Below, piece by piece: positions 1 to 10,145 of a DNA stretch of 64,000 bases; the stretch's first letter is position 1; each line of letters starts with the position of its first letter. Position numbers and translations under genes: made by a program. A model generated the notes under the pieces. The model had not been told where the DNA came from and searched no databases. It saw only the letters and a list, made by a program, of their open reading frames with translations. Origin of the DNA: Chlorobium ferrooxidans DSM 13031 (GTDB lineage Bacteria > Bacteroidota > Chlorobiia > Chlorobiales > Chlorobiaceae); assembly GCF_000168715.1 (NCBI RefSeq), contig NZ_AASE01000008.1, positions 22,881 to 86,880 of the forward strand, read 5' to 3'.

Positions 1-1215
1 TCCAATCGCCTTGGCAGTGAAAAGGCTCTGGTGATATTCAACAACTGCTTTGAACAGGCAACAGGGTGGGTCAACAGATCGGTCGGCTACCGCCAGCATG
101 ACGAGATCCGCCAAAGCTCACTGGCTGAGGGTCTTCTTCTCAGCCATGAGGAAGGAACCTTTGTTATTTTCAGAGACCATGCCAGCGGCATGGAGTTCAT
201 CCGTTCAAACAGGGAGATTGCCGGGCAGGGGCTTATGGTTGCTCTTAGCGGATACAAATACAATGTATTCGTTGACTTCAGGGAGGTTCGCCCGTCAAAA
301 CTGATGCCCTACGACAGAGTGTCGCTTGAACTGAACGGCGCGGGAGTGGAATCAATTGATCGTGCAGCACTCACCATGAGCCTCACTCCTCTGCACAGGA
401 TCATCACGGCAGATCTTGCTGATGAACAGTTTATCCCCCGGAAAGAAGCACAACTCTCTGAAGAGACAATTGCGGTGTTTGAAAAAAACCTCACAGCACT
501 GCTTACAACGGTTTCGGTTCAGTTCAGCGAACTTATGGAAATACCCGTCATCGGCGATTCTGAAAAGCTTGCTGCACAGGCAACACTTCTCTACCGCAAA
601 GCGCTGGATCTTGCAACCCGGTTGCCCCTGCAGGCAGAGTCAAGGAAAATCCGGACGGCACTGGCTCTGATTGAAGAGAATGAATCAGGATACTACACCG
701 TAATCCGTCACTGGATTCTGCTCAATGCTCTGCAGGAGATGCTGCAATCAGCCGGAGTATTGCGGGCGAACATTATCGACGACCTCCTGATAAGCGATGC
801 CCTTGCTGCACTCTATCCTGAAAAAGGAGTTATCGGGATTCCCGGTGATAACCTGCCCGACCTGCTCTGCTGCCTGCTCACACCGCTGCCCGAGCTTGAC
901 CTGAAAGATCCTGAGGCCTGCTTCTTTATCATGCTGAAAAAACTTGCATCAACTGACAACAGCCATTTTGGCCGGATGCTCCAGTTTGACGAGCGGCATG
1001 GAAAGCAGTGGTTCCGTGAACACCGCTTCAGTGTGCTCACCGCATGGTTCGCGCTGCTGACACTGCTGCAGGAACCGGATCTCCCGGCTGAGGCTGCACC
1101 GGAAGAGCGTACCGCAGGTTCGATTACCGTGTGGGTAGAAGCAGAAGAACGCCTTGAGATGCAGGCATTCCTTGCAGGATATGAGATGGGGGAACTGCTG
1201 CGGGAGAAGCACTGA
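1..1215 (+). CDS. Alpha-amylase-family protein, C-terminal part (5' end outside window)
   Basis: The reading frame is open from the first base and ends with TGA at 1215, so this is the 3' part of a longer gene. The first visible residues (SNRLGSEKALVIFNN) look like the beta-sandwich domain that follows the catalytic barrel of alpha-amylase-type glycoside hydrolases. The rest is a mostly helical region of about 350 residues that I do not recognise; long amylase-family proteins with such a tail are, from memory, found in green sulfur bacteria. The catalytic residues are outside the window. An internal GTG at 31 could act as a start, but the continuous frame upstream and the motif across it argue for one long protein. 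A role in glycogen or maltodextrin metabolism is inferred. The gene converges on petB with a shared hairpin between them. Confidence 0.6.
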   Translation, partial: SNRLGSEKALVIFNNCFEQATGWVNRSVGYRQHDEIRQSSLAEGLLLSHEEGTFVIFRDHASGMEFIRSNREIAGQGLMVALSGYKYNVFVDFREVRPSKLMPYDRVSLELNGAGVESIDRAALTMSLTPLHRIITADLADEQFIPRKEAQLSEETIAVFEKNLTALLTTVSVQFSELMEIPVIGDSEKLAAQATLLYRKALDLATRLPLQAESRKIRTALALIEENESGYYTVIRHWILLNALQEMLQSAGVLRANIIDDLLISDALAALYPEKGVIGIPGDNLPDLLCCLLTPLPELDLKDPEACFFIMLKKLASTDNSHFGRMLQFDERHGKQWFREHRFSVLTAWFALLTLLQEPDLPAEAAPEERTAGSITVWVEAEERLEMQAFLAGYEMGELLREKH

Positions 1216-1262
1216 GCATTGCGCCTCTCTCCCTCACACGCTTCTCGATAGATAGTTGGCAA

Positions 1263-1299
1263 AAAGCGAAAAGCCCGGTTGATCCGGGCTTTTCGCTTT
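1263..1299. terminator. Bidirectional terminator between amylase-family gene and petB
   Basis: A perfect 16-bp inverted repeat (1263-1278 with 1284-1299) has a 5-base loop, A-rich on the left and T-rich on the right. It lies between two converging genes and can end transcription of both. Confidence 0.85.
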
Positions 1300-1320
1300 G
1301 GTATAGAGAATAGCGTTCAC

Positions 1321-2583
1321 TTACAGGCCATACTCGGCAAAAACACGATAGGTGTTGATAAGCAGAGCTGCAAGGTAGAGAATACCGATGATGGTAAAGA
1401 CCGGGCTTTTCTCTTCGCGTGATGCGCGCTTGTCAATAAAGGGAACAAGTGCCCAGAAAATAGCTCCTACCGTGAAGAAGATGATGGCATAGAACTCTCC
1501 GTTCTCAAAGCTGAAATCTTTCAGGAGCAGGAACTGAGCCCAGAAATACCACTCAGGCTTGATACCAAGAGGTGCCGGTGAGAGCGGATCGGCTTTCAGA
1601 CCAATCTCTCCCGGGAAAACCACGGCAAGATAAATAATCAGAACAAAACCGAGAATCCAGCCGATTGCATCCTTGGCAAGAAAGGTCGGGAAAAACTTCT
1701 CATAGCCTTTGATACGTCCGGACTCCTTGTAACCGATCGGAGCTGAGGTACCAAACACCTGAACGAGAAGCAGATGGGCTGAAAGCAGAAGCAGCAACAG
1801 ACCCGGAAGCAGCACAACGTGCAGCGAGAACATACGGGTAAGGGTTTCACCGGTAACCTGTTCGCCGCCACGAAGAATATCGACAAAAAATGCACCGCCG
1901 GGAACCACTTTGGGTACTTCAGTACCAACCTGTGTGGCAAAGTAGGCGATCTCATTCCATGGAAGCAGATACCCGGTAAATCCGAAACCGAGGGTGAGCA
2001 CAAAAAGCACTGATCCGCTCAGCCACATCAACTCACGGGGTTTACGGTAGGACTTCAGGAAGAAGGTACTGAACATGTGAATAAATACCGAGAACACCAT
2101 AAGATTGGCCGACCATGCATGAACCTGGCGGATAAGCCAGCCATAGGAGACCTCTTTCTGGATAAAGACAAATGAAGCATAGGCTTCCGCTTCAGTCGGC
2201 TTGTAGTACTGCAAGAGCAGCAGACCGGTAATGATCTGGAGAAGGAAGAAGAATAGAGTAAGGCCGCCGAAATAGTACCAGAACGAGTGACGGTGCTTGG
2301 GAACCTCTTTTTTCTTCAGGTAATCAATAACCGGGACAAGAACCTGGAATCGCTCGGCAAACCATGCATTGAAAGAGCAGCAGCGTGAATCCTTGTATGG
2401 GTTTGGATCCGGACGTTCTACCGGTGGTTTGTAGACTCCGCCTTTCGGGGCTTCCGGCTTTGCGGCGACCGGAGCAGCGGGTTTGGCTGCGCCTGGAACT
2501 GCCGGCTTTGCGGCACCCGGAGCAGCGGGTTTCGGTTTGGCCGGAGCATTTCCTGCCAAAGCGTTCTCATTGTTTTCAGCCAT
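1321..2583 (-). CDS. petB: Cytochrome b of the Rieske/cytochrome b complex (fused b6-IV type)
   Basis: Membrane subunit of the quinol-oxidising Rieske/cytochrome b complex that carries electrons from menaquinol toward the reaction centre donor. Heme ligands are visible as His155/His169 and His255/His270. The second pair is 15 apart, as in cytochrome b6 rather than bc1. The Qo-site PEWY motif is at about 343-346, so the b6 and subunit-IV parts are one polypeptide. Several hydrophobic helices follow residue 100. The first 60 or so residues are an unusual Ala/Pro/Lys-rich extension built from AAKPxxPG-like repeats and probably stay in the cytoplasm. The Rieske gene petC lies 36 bp upstream on the same strand, which points to a petC-petB operon. 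Confidence 0.95.
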   Translation of the reverse strand: MAENNENALAGNAPAKPKPAAPGAAKPAVPGAAKPAAPVAAKPEAPKGGVYKPPVERPDPNPYKDSRCCSFNAWFAERFQVLVPVIDYLKKKEVPKHRHSFWYYFGGLTLFFFLLQIITGLLLLQYYKPTEAEAYASFVFIQKEVSYGWLIRQVHAWSANLMVFSVFIHMFSTFFLKSYRKPRELMWLSGSVLFVLTLGFGFTGYLLPWNEIAYFATQVGTEVPKVVPGGAFFVDILRGGEQVTGETLTRMFSLHVVLLPGLLLLLLSAHLLLVQVFGTSAPIGYKESGRIKGYEKFFPTFLAKDAIGWILGFVLIIYLAVVFPGEIGLKADPLSPAPLGIKPEWYFWAQFLLLKDFSFENGEFYAIIFFTVGAIFWALVPFIDKRASREEKSPVFTIIGILYLAALLINTYRVFAEYGL

Positions 2584-2619
2584 ATTTCCTGACTCCGTTG
2601 GTTTTCAATAATTAAAAAG

Positions 2620-3165
2620 TTACGCTTTCGTGACAATCAGATCTTCACCCTCAACCCTGACCTTGAACTGAGGCAGTGGCAGAGGCTGCGGGCCGGAAAT
2701 GATTTCACCGGTCTCTTTGTATTTTGCACCGTGACAGGGGCAGGCAATAATATTGGCGGCACTGTCCCAATGCACAAGACATCCGAGATGCGTGCAAACG
2801 GCGCTTGTTGCCGTCAGGGTTCCATTATTGTTGACAACGAGAACCTTGTCCTTGTTGAACTGATAGATTTTACCGCTGTTGACCGGAACATCGGAGGCTT
2901 TGCCAACAACAATTTCATTCTTGCTTGCAACTGTGGATACTGGCGGAATAAGATATTTTACTACAGGATAGAGTGTCGAAACAGCTACGGCGGCACCGAT
3001 GCCACCAACCACTTTTCCGAGAAAACTGCGACGTTCGAAGTCGACTCCTTTCAATCCCTCTTCACGCGGCTTGCCGGCGGAAATTGATCCGGGTGATGAG
3101 AGTGGAGCACCATCTCCAAGTGTGCCCAGCCTTGTCGGGCTCTTGAAATTACCTTGTTGTGCCAT
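2620..3165 (-). CDS. petC: Rieske iron-sulfur protein
   Basis: The 2Fe-2S subunit that accepts electrons from quinol in the cytochrome b complex. The two cluster-binding boxes are complete: CTHLGC at 124-129 and CPCHG at 142-146. A membrane anchor follows a twin-arginine-like stretch (ERRSFLGK, about 44-51), so Tat-dependent insertion is likely. Residues 1-43 form a polar N-terminal tail in front of the anchor, longer than in many Rieske proteins. It is the first gene of the petC-petB pair. The region to crtC (3166-3339) holds a hairpin belonging to crtC and presumably the petC promoter. Confidence 0.95.
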   Translation of the reverse strand: MAQQGNFKSPTRLGTLGDGAPLSSPGSISAGKPREEGLKGVDFERRSFLGKVVGGIGAAVAVSTLYPVVKYLIPPVSTVASKNEIVVGKASDVPVNSGKIYQFNKDKVLVVNNNGTLTATSAVCTHLGCLVHWDSAANIIACPCHGAKYKETGEIISGPQPLPLPQFKVRVEGEDLIVTKA

Positions 3166-3290
3166 TACGATCTATCTCCTTATTAAGAGTATTGTTATAA
3201 AATCAAAAAGGTAAAAACCGCCCGGCAGTTTCATTAATATCCGGCTCTCTCTGCCCGGCCAATATACCGATATACGGTAAAAAAGCAGAG

Positions 3291-3316
3291 TTCAGGCCTG
3301 ACTCGGCGGGCCTGAA
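3291..3316 (-). terminator. Probable terminator of crtC
   Basis: An 8-bp inverted repeat (3291-3298 with 3309-3316) lies just past the crtC stop codon. On the minus strand it is followed, after a few bases, by a run of T. Confidence 0.5.
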
Positions 3317-3339
3317 TGATGTGTGAATTTATAATTTTT

Positions 3340-4470
3340 TCACTTATTATTCCAATCAATAAACCGTTTAAAACCATTATAGGTCCTGTACATCACCGAA
3401 TACTCTCCATCCCTCCATATCCGGCTTCTGGTGAAAAAACGCATAAATTTAGACTGAAGACGAACCGGGTCAAGAAACTCCGATATTCCGCTTATTCCAT
3501 CAATCATCCGTCCGTCAATCTGCAACGATAGCTTCGAGGAAAACCTCAGGTAAAACGGTCCTGCGTCCAGAACCCTGTCGTTATGGATGTTCAGAAAAAC
3601 CTGCTCATCCTTCAGCGCAAGATTCATGCTGTGACGCGGTGAAAAAAAGCCTTTTCTGAAATTGCTTTCACAGATTTTAACGGTGTCATAAATAGTTGCC
3701 GTTTCACGTTCGTTATCATGCAGAAGCAGCAGGGTAAGAGGCTGATACTCGTTGTTCCTGAAATAGATAGCATAATAGATGAGGTCAAAGGCATCGGAAA
3801 AGGCACGGCCCCAGTACCATCGGGAAATATACTCCTGCATCGGAACGGCGCCGAAGTTATGATCATGATATCCGGTTGCTCTGACCGGGATCGTGCTCAG
3901 CTTGCCGCTTTGCAGTTCCGTAATGGCGATTGACCCCTGAACGTCAGCCTTCGGCACACTTAAAAGCCATTGGTGGAGCGGTACTTTTCCGTGATTGTTG
4001 CTGTCTTTTTTTTCATAGACAACTCTTCGGGACGCTTTGAAGAGCAGTGAGGCTTTCACTGCTTTTCTTCGGGCGGGAAAGAGGAAATCGATATCAAGCA
4101 GGTACTCGTCAGTCAGGGGATTAAAGGAAAACCGGTTCTTTTCGAACCGGACACCGATATCCGATCGGCTGCTCTCAAACAGTCCGGCACGCCCTTCCCT
4201 GATAAAATTCAGGGTTTCCACTCCATGTTCATACAACTGAAAACTGAAACCGGCATAGTCGGACGCCAGGGGAAGTTCGGTGGTTAAACGATTTTTCCAG
4301 TTTTCGTAATGAGTGGTATAGTATGGGGAAAAGGGGAAACCGGAAAACCAGATAAGCACAAAGGAGAGACCGCTCTCTCGGTCTTCAGCATCAAAATACC
4401 ACCACTCGTAAGCCCCCGGCTCCTGCATGTCATGCCAGAGTTCCTGACTTGATTCAGTGGTAATGTTCAT
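3340..4470 (-). CDS. crtC: Carotenoid 1,2-hydratase (CrtC family)
   Basis: CrtC-type hydratases add water to the end double bond of acyclic carotenoid ends; in green sulfur bacteria this yields hydroxychlorobactene. The protein has 376 residues, usual for the family, and begins with a family-like opening (AYEWWYFDAED near residue 20). A later stretch (GYHDHNFGAVP, near 200) resembles the conserved His/Asp-rich centre of the hydratase/lipocalin-like fold. No signal peptide is apparent. It lies next to petCB on the same strand, a neighbourhood I recall from Chlorobaculum tepidum. The assignment rests on family recognition and context; another member of the CrtC/AttH fold is possible but less likely. 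Confidence 0.75.
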   Translation of the reverse strand: MNITTESSQELWHDMQEPGAYEWWYFDAEDRESGLSFVLIWFSGFPFSPYYTTHYENWKNRLTTELPLASDYAGFSFQLYEHGVETLNFIREGRAGLFESSRSDIGVRFEKNRFSFNPLTDEYLLDIDFLFPARRKAVKASLLFKASRRVVYEKKDSNNHGKVPLHQWLLSVPKADVQGSIAITELQSGKLSTIPVRATGYHDHNFGAVPMQEYISRWYWGRAFSDAFDLIYYAIYFRNNEYQPLTLLLLHDNERETATIYDTVKICESNFRKGFFSPRHSMNLALKDEQVFLNIHNDRVLDAGPFYLRFSSKLSLQIDGRMIDGISGISEFLDPVRLQSKFMRFFTRSRIWRDGEYSVMYRTYNGFKRFIDWNNK

Positions 4471-4619
4471 ACTGCATGCTGATAGTGTTCAGACCATGAT
4501 ACATTGCAGAATGCCTTGCGTGACACGGCACGACATGGAATTGGACAAAGCAGGGAGAAAGAAGAGGACATTGAATAGTCGCAGCGGAGCAGTATCAGTG
4601 AAACAACGGTTAACCGATG

Positions 4620-4692
4620 TGGACAGAGAGGGAATCGAACCCCCGACACAAGGATTTTCAGTCCTTTGCTCTACCAACTGAGCTACCTGTCC
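4620..4692 (-). tRNA. tRNA-Phe (GAA)
   Basis: Read on the minus strand, this gives a 73-base cloverleaf: acceptor GGACAGG with TCTGTCC and discriminator A, D-stem GCTC/GAGC, anticodon stem AAGGA/TCCTT with loop CTGAAAA (anticodon GAA), a 5-base variable loop and a T-arm with TTCGATT. The CCA end is not encoded. It lies between crtC and gltX. Confidence 0.96.
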
Positions 4693-4777
4693 ATCCAACA
4701 AGAGGCAAAATATAGAAATAAATTTTTTTTCACCAAAAGAAAAAACAAAAACCCGGAAGCAGCCTCTGCAAGCACGG

Positions 4778-6298
4778 TTACTCCAGGGGCAATTCTGAAA
4801 ACGTAATCAGTTCAATCCCTTTCAGAATACGGCGCAGTACCGTCTCCTTGCCAAGTACTTCAAGCATATGATAGAGGCTCGGGCCGAAACTGACACCGGA
4901 GGCAAGAATTCTCAACGGATGGATAAGTGCCGCAGCTTTCAGCCCTTTCGGAGCAACGAACTCCTTGAGCTTTACCTCGATATTCTCTGCGCTGAACGAT
5001 TCAAGAGCATAGAGTATATCGGTAAATTCCCGTAACAGCTCATTGGTATCCGCCGTCCACCTTTTTTTGACCGCCTCTTCATCATAGGAGTCCGGTTCAA
5101 AAAAGAAGTAGGGAGAGAAGGTCACGAATTCATGCTCAAATCCGACCCGCTCACGCATCAGCTCAATCACTTTTTTCAGATACTCATCACCGGTGATGAC
5201 CTCCAGCGGCATCAGCGAGACTCTCTGTTCAAGTTCCGCCGCCAGAATAGGCTTGATAACTCCGAGAATCTTCTCAGCAGGACGCTGCTTGATATACTGC
5301 TTTTCAAGCCAGTTGAGCTTGTCAACATTAAATACCGCACCGGCTTTGCCAACCCGCTCAAGTGAAAACTTCTCAATAAGATCCTGCATACTGTATACTT
5401 CCTGCTCACTTCCCTCTCCCTCGTTCCATCCGAGCATGGCCACAAAATTGATAATCGCATCACTGCTGTAACCCTTGCGGACATAGTCCTCTACAGCAAC
5501 ATCACCCTGTCGCTTGCTGAGCTTGGATCGGTCAGGGTTGAGCAGGAGGGGGAGATGGGCAACCTTCGGAGGCTCCCAACCGAAAAATTCATAGAGAAGA
5601 AGATGCTTCGGCATGGATGGAAGCCACTCCTCTCCCCTGATGATGTGGGTAAACTCCATCAGATGATCATCAATGACACTGGCAAAGTGATAGGTCGGGA
5701 ACCCATCCGACTTCATCAGCACCTGGTCATCAATCGTAGCAGAATCGAATTCTATCGGGCCGCGGATAATATCTTCAAACCATACCGAGACATAGTCAGG
5801 CACTTTCATCCTGATGACATAGGGATCACCTGCGTCCAGTTTCTTCCGGATTTCACTTGCCGGTACTGAACCTCCAAGCTCTTCAGGAAGCCATTTTCTG
5901 TTGTATTTAGGCTGAAGTCCCTGTTTCAGTTGAAGCTGCCGGTTCTCTTCAAGCTCTTCAGAAGTTGCAAAACAGTAGTAGGCATGGTTGTCTTCAAGTA
6001 ACTGGTCGCAATAGCTCTTATAGATGTCAAGCCGCTCGGACTGGACGTATGGGCCAAAATTTCCGCCGCGTTCAGGGCTTTCATCAGCAATTATGCCTGC
6101 CCATTCAAGCATCCTGATAAGATTCTTCTCTGCGCCCTCAACCTTTCTGGTTTGATCGGTATCTTCAATTCTGATAATGAAGTCCCCATCCATTTTTTTT
6201 GCAAACAGGTAGTTGTAGAGTGCGGTTCTGAGTCCGCCTACATGTAAATATCCTGTGGGAGAAGGTGCAAACCTGGTCCTGACCCTTTTAACAACCAT
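4778..6298 (-). CDS. gltX: Glutamyl-tRNA synthetase
   Basis: Class I aminoacyl-tRNA synthetase that charges tRNA-Glu in the cytoplasm. Glu-tRNA is also the precursor of 5-aminolevulinate for tetrapyrrole synthesis by the C5 route used in green sulfur bacteria. The HIGH-type motif appears as [11 protein letters not shown] near residue 14 and the KMSKS-type motif as KLSKRQ near 260. Full family length (506 residues), with an anticodon-binding C-terminal half. The start chosen ([16 protein letters not shown]) places the HIGH motif where expected. It is divergent from ftsH across about 250 bp that should hold both promoters. Confidence 0.97.
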   Translation of the reverse strand: MVVKRVRTRFAPSPTGYLHVGGLRTALYNYLFAKKMDGDFIIRIEDTDQTRKVEGAEKNLIRMLEWAGIIADESPERGGNFGPYVQSERLDIYKSYCDQLLEDNHAYYCFATSEELEENRQLQLKQGLQPKYNRKWLPEELGGSVPASEIRKKLDAGDPYVIRMKVPDYVSVWFEDIIRGPIEFDSATIDDQVLMKSDGFPTYHFASVIDDHLMEFTHIIRGEEWLPSMPKHLLLYEFFGWEPPKVAHLPLLLNPDRSKLSKRQGDVAVEDYVRKGYSSDAIINFVAMLGWNEGEGSEQEVYSMQDLIEKFSLERVGKAGAVFNVDKLNWLEKQYIKQRPAEKILGVIKPILAAELEQRVSLMPLEVITGDEYLKKVIELMRERVGFEHEFVTFSPYFFFEPDSYDEEAVKKRWTADTNELLREFTDILYALESFSAENIEVKLKEFVAPKGLKAAALIHPLRILASGVSFGPSLYHMLEVLGKETVLRRILKGIELITFSELPLE

Positions 6299-6547
6299 AA
6301 TGAGCGTCGTACTGTTATTGTTAATTGACAGTGAACTATCGCAAGAGCAATGAATTTAAGAAAAAGTAGCTGCTTTTTTCAGACTGAATGATAAAAGATT
6401 AACCCGAAATGCCTGAAGCAGAGTGATGAGCGGCAAATCGATCTCAGGAATGGCTGTTTAAATAAACTTTTTGTTTTCCATTGCAGTTCTTCTTTTAATT
6501 ACTTTAACTGTAGTAAGTTAGATTTTATATCATAACTCCACCACTTT

Positions 6548-8533
6548 ATGGCTGAAAATCCTGTTAAGAAGTCAGGAAAAGATGATTCCCGAAACAGATT
6601 CAAGCCGGTGAACGATGAAGATCGCAATCCCGGATGGTTTCAGGGAAAAGGCGAAAGCCCGCAGGGGAAGTTCCCCCGTTTTCTCCTCTTTATGATGGTT
6701 GCACTGATAATGCTCTTTGTTTTCCAGCGATTTTTCTCAGGCAGCGAAGGCCCGGAAATCACCTATAACGAATACCGTTCCGTTCTGTCAAGAACCCTGG
6801 TAAGCGAGGTGACCGTCAAGACCATGGAGGATAAGTCGGCTCTGCTGAATGTAAAGCTGAAAAACTCAATCCAACTGACGCTTGCCAACAGAACATCGCT
6901 GCAAAGCGACCGTTTTTCCGTACGGGTTCCCTCATTCACTACCGAACAGGCCGACCTCCTCACTGACCAGGGCATCAGACTCAATGTAGAGAACGGTTCC
7001 GGCAGCCTGAATACCTTTCTCGTCCTCTTTGCCCCCTGGATCATCTTTGGAGTGATCTATTTTCTCCTCATGAGGCGCATGAACAGTCAAAACGGCGCCC
7101 AGGCCAAAAACATTTTCAGCTTCAGCAAGAGCCGGGCAAAACTTGTAAGCGAATTTGATGTAAAAACCACCTTCAAGGATGTTGCCGGGGTTGACGAAGC
7201 GGTTGAAGAGCTGCAGGAGACAGTTGAGTTTCTGACAAATCCTGAAAAATTTCAGAAAATCGGCGGGAAAATCCCAAAAGGTGTACTCCTGCTCGGCCCT
7301 CCCGGCACAGGAAAAACGCTTCTGGCCAAAGCCATTGCCGGAGAGGCAAAGGTTCCGTTTTTCTCGATCTCCGGAGCTGATTTTGTGGAAATGTTTGTTG
7401 GCGTTGGCGCAGCAAGGGTACGTGACCTGTTTGAACAGGCAAAGAAAAATTCGCCCTGCATCATTTTTATTGATGAAATTGATGCTGTTGGCAGAAGCCG
7501 TGGCGCAGGTCTCGGAGGAGGTCATGATGAGCGGGAGCAGACTCTGAACCAGCTCCTTGTTGAGATGGACGGATTTACCACAAGCGAGAATGTGATCCTT
7601 ATTGCCGCAACAAACCGCCCTGATGTGCTTGACACTGCCCTGCTTCGACCGGGACGCTTTGACCGCCAGATCACCATAGACAAACCCGATATACGGGGGC
7701 GTGAAGCCATCCTGAAAATCCATACCCGAAATACACCTCTTGGAGAAAATGTCGATATCAGCGTCCAGGCTAAAAGCACTCCGGGATTTTCAGGAGCCGA
7801 CCTGGCAAATCTTGTTAATGAAGCTGCACTTCTGGCCGCACGCAACGGACAGGATCTTATTTCCGCTGATAATTTCGAGCAGGCTCGCGACAAGATTCTT
7901 ATGGGACCCGAAAGAAAAAGCATGATTATTTCGGACGAGCAGAAAAAACTTACCGCATATCATGAAGCCGGTCATGTTCTTGTTGCGAGCTATACCAGGG
8001 GATCAGATCCCATTCACAAGGTGACGATCATTCCAAGAGGCCGCAGTCTCGGCCTGACGGCTTATCTGCCACTTGAGGACCGCTACACCCATAACCGCGA
8101 GTACCTGCAAGCCATGATCACCTATGCCCTCGGAGGAAGAGTGGCAGAGGAGCTTGTTTTTCAGGAGAGCACCACCGGCGCGGCAAACGATATTGAGAAA
8201 GCCACCGATATCGCCCGCAGAATGGTGCGGCAGTGGGGAATGAGCGACAAGCTCGGTCCGATTAACTATGGCGACAGTCACAAGGAGGTTTTTCTCGGCA
8301 AGGATTACTCCCATATACGCGAATACAGTGAAGAGACCGCCCTTCAGATTGATGTGGAAGTCCGTAACATCATTATGTCGTGCATGGAAAATGCCAGAAA
8401 GATTCTCAGTGAAAACCGGGATATTCTCCATCGGCTTGCCGGACTCCTCATTGAAAAAGAGTCGCTCAATGCGAAGGAGATCGCGGAAATTATAGGCCAT
8501 ACAGAGCGTGCTGTGGGCCTGGCAACATCATAA
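6548..8533 (+). CDS. ftsH: ATP-dependent membrane zinc protease FtsH
   Basis: Membrane-anchored AAA+ protease that extracts and degrades damaged or short-lived membrane and cytoplasmic proteins. Two membrane segments (about 45-63 and 163-183) bracket a periplasmic domain. The AAA module has Walker A GPPGTGKT at 250-257 and Walker B (IDE at 308-310). The zinc site HEAGH is at 472-476. The N-terminal 40 residues are polar and longer than in E. coli FtsH. No clear Shine-Dalgarno sequence precedes the ATG. A half-size TauE-like gene and an HU-like gene follow on the same strand with gaps of about 35 bp. Confidence 0.97.
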   Translation: MAENPVKKSGKDDSRNRFKPVNDEDRNPGWFQGKGESPQGKFPRFLLFMMVALIMLFVFQRFFSGSEGPEITYNEYRSVLSRTLVSEVTVKTMEDKSALLNVKLKNSIQLTLANRTSLQSDRFSVRVPSFTTEQADLLTDQGIRLNVENGSGSLNTFLVLFAPWIIFGVIYFLLMRRMNSQNGAQAKNIFSFSKSRAKLVSEFDVKTTFKDVAGVDEAVEELQETVEFLTNPEKFQKIGGKIPKGVLLLGPPGTGKTLLAKAIAGEAKVPFFSISGADFVEMFVGVGAARVRDLFEQAKKNSPCIIFIDEIDAVGRSRGAGLGGGHDEREQTLNQLLVEMDGFTTSENVILIAATNRPDVLDTALLRPGRFDRQITIDKPDIRGREAILKIHTRNTPLGENVDISVQAKSTPGFSGADLANLVNEAALLAARNGQDLISADNFEQARDKILMGPERKSMIISDEQKKLTAYHEAGHVLVASYTRGSDPIHKVTIIPRGRSLGLTAYLPLEDRYTHNREYLQAMITYALGGRVAEELVFQESTTGAANDIEKATDIARRMVRQWGMSDKLGPINYGDSHKEVFLGKDYSHIREYSEETALQIDVEVRNIIMSCMENARKILSENRDILHRLAGLLIEKESLNAKEIAEIIGHTERAVGLATS

Positions 8534-8568
8534 GCCACCAAAAAGGGAAATCGGGAGAAGAGAAACGT

Positions 8569-8934
8569 ATGCAGCTTGTTGCTCTGCTTGCTATCGGAAC
8601 TTTTGCAGGACTGCTCTCCGGAATGTTCGGAGTCGGCGGTGGCGTGATCATTGTACCGGCAATGGTACTGCTCTTCGGTATGACGCAGCAGAGTGCTGTC
8701 GGAACGTCACTGATTGCTCTGCTGCTCCCGGTCGGAGTGCTCGGCGTCATAGAGTATTATCGTGCCGGGAAAATTTCAGCGGAGAACATCTGGATAGGGC
8801 TGATTGTAGCTGCCGGGCTTTTTGCCGGTGCTTTTTTCGGCGCAAAAATAGCCGCACAGATGCCGGGCGATATACTCCGGAAAGCCTTTGCAATTTTTAT
8901 GGGAATTGTTGCTCTTCAAATGTGGTTTAAATAA
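8569..8934 (+). CDS. Half-size TauE/SafE-family membrane protein
   Basis: The 121 residues have the hallmark opening of TauE/SafE-type anion exporters (GLLSGMFGVGGGVIIVPAM near residues 14-32) followed by about three more hydrophobic segments. Full-length members have two such repeats in roughly 250 residues, so this is a single-repeat form that would need to dimerise, or a shortened relative. The ORF has a clean start with upstream GAGAAGAGAAACG and a clean stop, and no second half follows. Substrate unknown; sulfite or another organosulfur anion is the family precedent. It lies 35 bp behind ftsH and ahead of an HU-like gene. Confidence 0.75.
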   Translation: MQLVALLAIGTFAGLLSGMFGVGGGVIIVPAMVLLFGMTQQSAVGTSLIALLLPVGVLGVIEYYRAGKISAENIWIGLIVAAGLFAGAFFGAKIAAQMPGDILRKAFAIFMGIVALQMWFK

Positions 8935-8970
8935 GCTGATACATAACAATAACCTAAGCCATTTATCACT

Positions 8971-9279
8971 ATGGGAAACACAACCACAAAAGCTGATCTG
9001 GTCAATGTTATTGCCCACAGAACAGGTCTGACGAAAAACGAAACAGAATCTGTCGTTGACTGCCTGTTTGAGAGCATCATTGACTCACTGAAATCCGGAA
9101 AACGGATTGAAATCAGGGGGTTCGGCTCTTTCAACATCAGGTACAAGAATTTGCGGCAGGCACGCAACCCGAGAACGGGTGAAAAAGTGACGGTTGATCC
9201 GAAAAACGTACCGACGTTCAAGATTTCAAAAGAGTTCAAGCATGCTGTAAGCGAGAGTCTGAAATCCGGTAGCGAATAG
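8971..9279 (+). CDS. HU/IHF-family DNA-binding protein
   Basis: Small nucleoid protein that binds and bends DNA as a dimer. The family pattern is complete: an N-terminal helical part starting TTKADLV, the GFGSF turn near residues 51-55, and the beta-arm RNPRTGEKV near 66-74 with the minor-groove proline. At 102 residues it has a short charged tail beyond the usual 90. Whether it is HU or an IHF-like subunit cannot be decided from sequence alone. It may be co-transcribed with the two genes upstream. Confidence 0.93.
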   Translation: MGNTTTKADLVNVIAHRTGLTKNETESVVDCLFESIIDSLKSGKRIEIRGFGSFNIRYKNLRQARNPRTGEKVTVDPKNVPTFKISKEFKHAVSESLKSGSE

Positions 9280-9553
9280 TTTCAAGAGAGAAACTGCTCC
9301 GTATTAACCATACAGCACTTCGGGCTCAACACAGAGGGCTTAGGGTTTTTTATTTCTGATCGGTACGCTTCTTGACCCAAACAAGACGATACGCTACCCG
9401 GCAATCCGGCAAGTGTAAAAAATGAACGGCAGCCTGAACTGCCGTTTCATGATGTTCAGCTTCTAAAAAGTGCTCTGCCAGGTTCCCGAAAATGACCCTT
9501 TATTGACCGGAAAGCAGGAGTGGTTGCACTCGCGTTACCACTCACCGCAATCG

Positions 9554-10087
9554 TTACTCTCCCTCAAAATCGGTAAGCGAGTAGACACTGTATCCTTTTT
9601 CAAGAATTTTTCGCTCCCCTCCGATATCGGGAAGGTTCACGATAAAAGCCATTTCAGCAACAACACCACCGACCTTTTCAACCAGAGCTGCCGCAGCAAG
9701 AGCTGTTCCTCCGGTAGCAAGCAGATCATCTACGAGCAGAACCTTCTGGCCGGGCTTGAGAGCATCCACATGAATTTCAATCTTGTCGGTACCATATTCA
9801 AGTTCATACTCCTGGGAGACAACATCTGCAGGAAGCTTACCCGGTTTTCTGACCGGCACAAACCCCTTGCCGAGCGTATAGGAGAGTGCTCCGCCGATAA
9901 TAAAACCCCGTGCCTCAATGCCCACAATCACATCAAAATCAACACCGTTCAGCAGATAGTGCTGTGTCAGATTATCGATAACCAGCCTGAAACCCACCGG
10001 GTCCTTGATGAGGGTGGTAATATCACGAAAGAGAATCCCTTTTTTCGGATAATCGGGAATCGAACGGATACGGGATTTAATAGGCAT
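9554..10087 (-). CDS. apt: Adenine phosphoribosyltransferase
   Basis: Salvages adenine to AMP using phosphoribosyl pyrophosphate. The PRPP-binding loop VLLVDDLLATGGTA is near residues 115-128, and the N-terminal region (DYPKKGILFRDIT) is typical of bacterial Apt. Length 177 matches the family. About 270 bp separate its stop from the HU-like gene; that gap holds a small hairpin near 9422-9450 and otherwise nothing I recognise. Confidence 0.96.
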   Translation of the reverse strand: MPIKSRIRSIPDYPKKGILFRDITTLIKDPVGFRLVIDNLTQHYLLNGVDFDVIVGIEARGFIIGGALSYTLGKGFVPVRKPGKLPADVVSQEYELEYGTDKIEIHVDALKPGQKVLLVDDLLATGGTALAAAALVEKVGGVVAEMAFIVNLPDIGGERKILEKGYSVYSLTDFEGE

Positions 10088-10145
10088 GGATTGCAGGATT
10101 TAATTGTTGATGACAGCTTGGTGAGGCCAGTAAAAAAATTAAAAG

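Noticed and set aside
813..1262. Minus-strand open frames under the amylase-family gene
   Set aside because: They are shadows of the plus-strand gene, which has a recognisable domain and regular composition.
9300..9553. Possible small gene between the HU-like gene and apt
   Set aside because: No open frame with a credible start or composition. Only a weak hairpin near 9422-9450 is visible.
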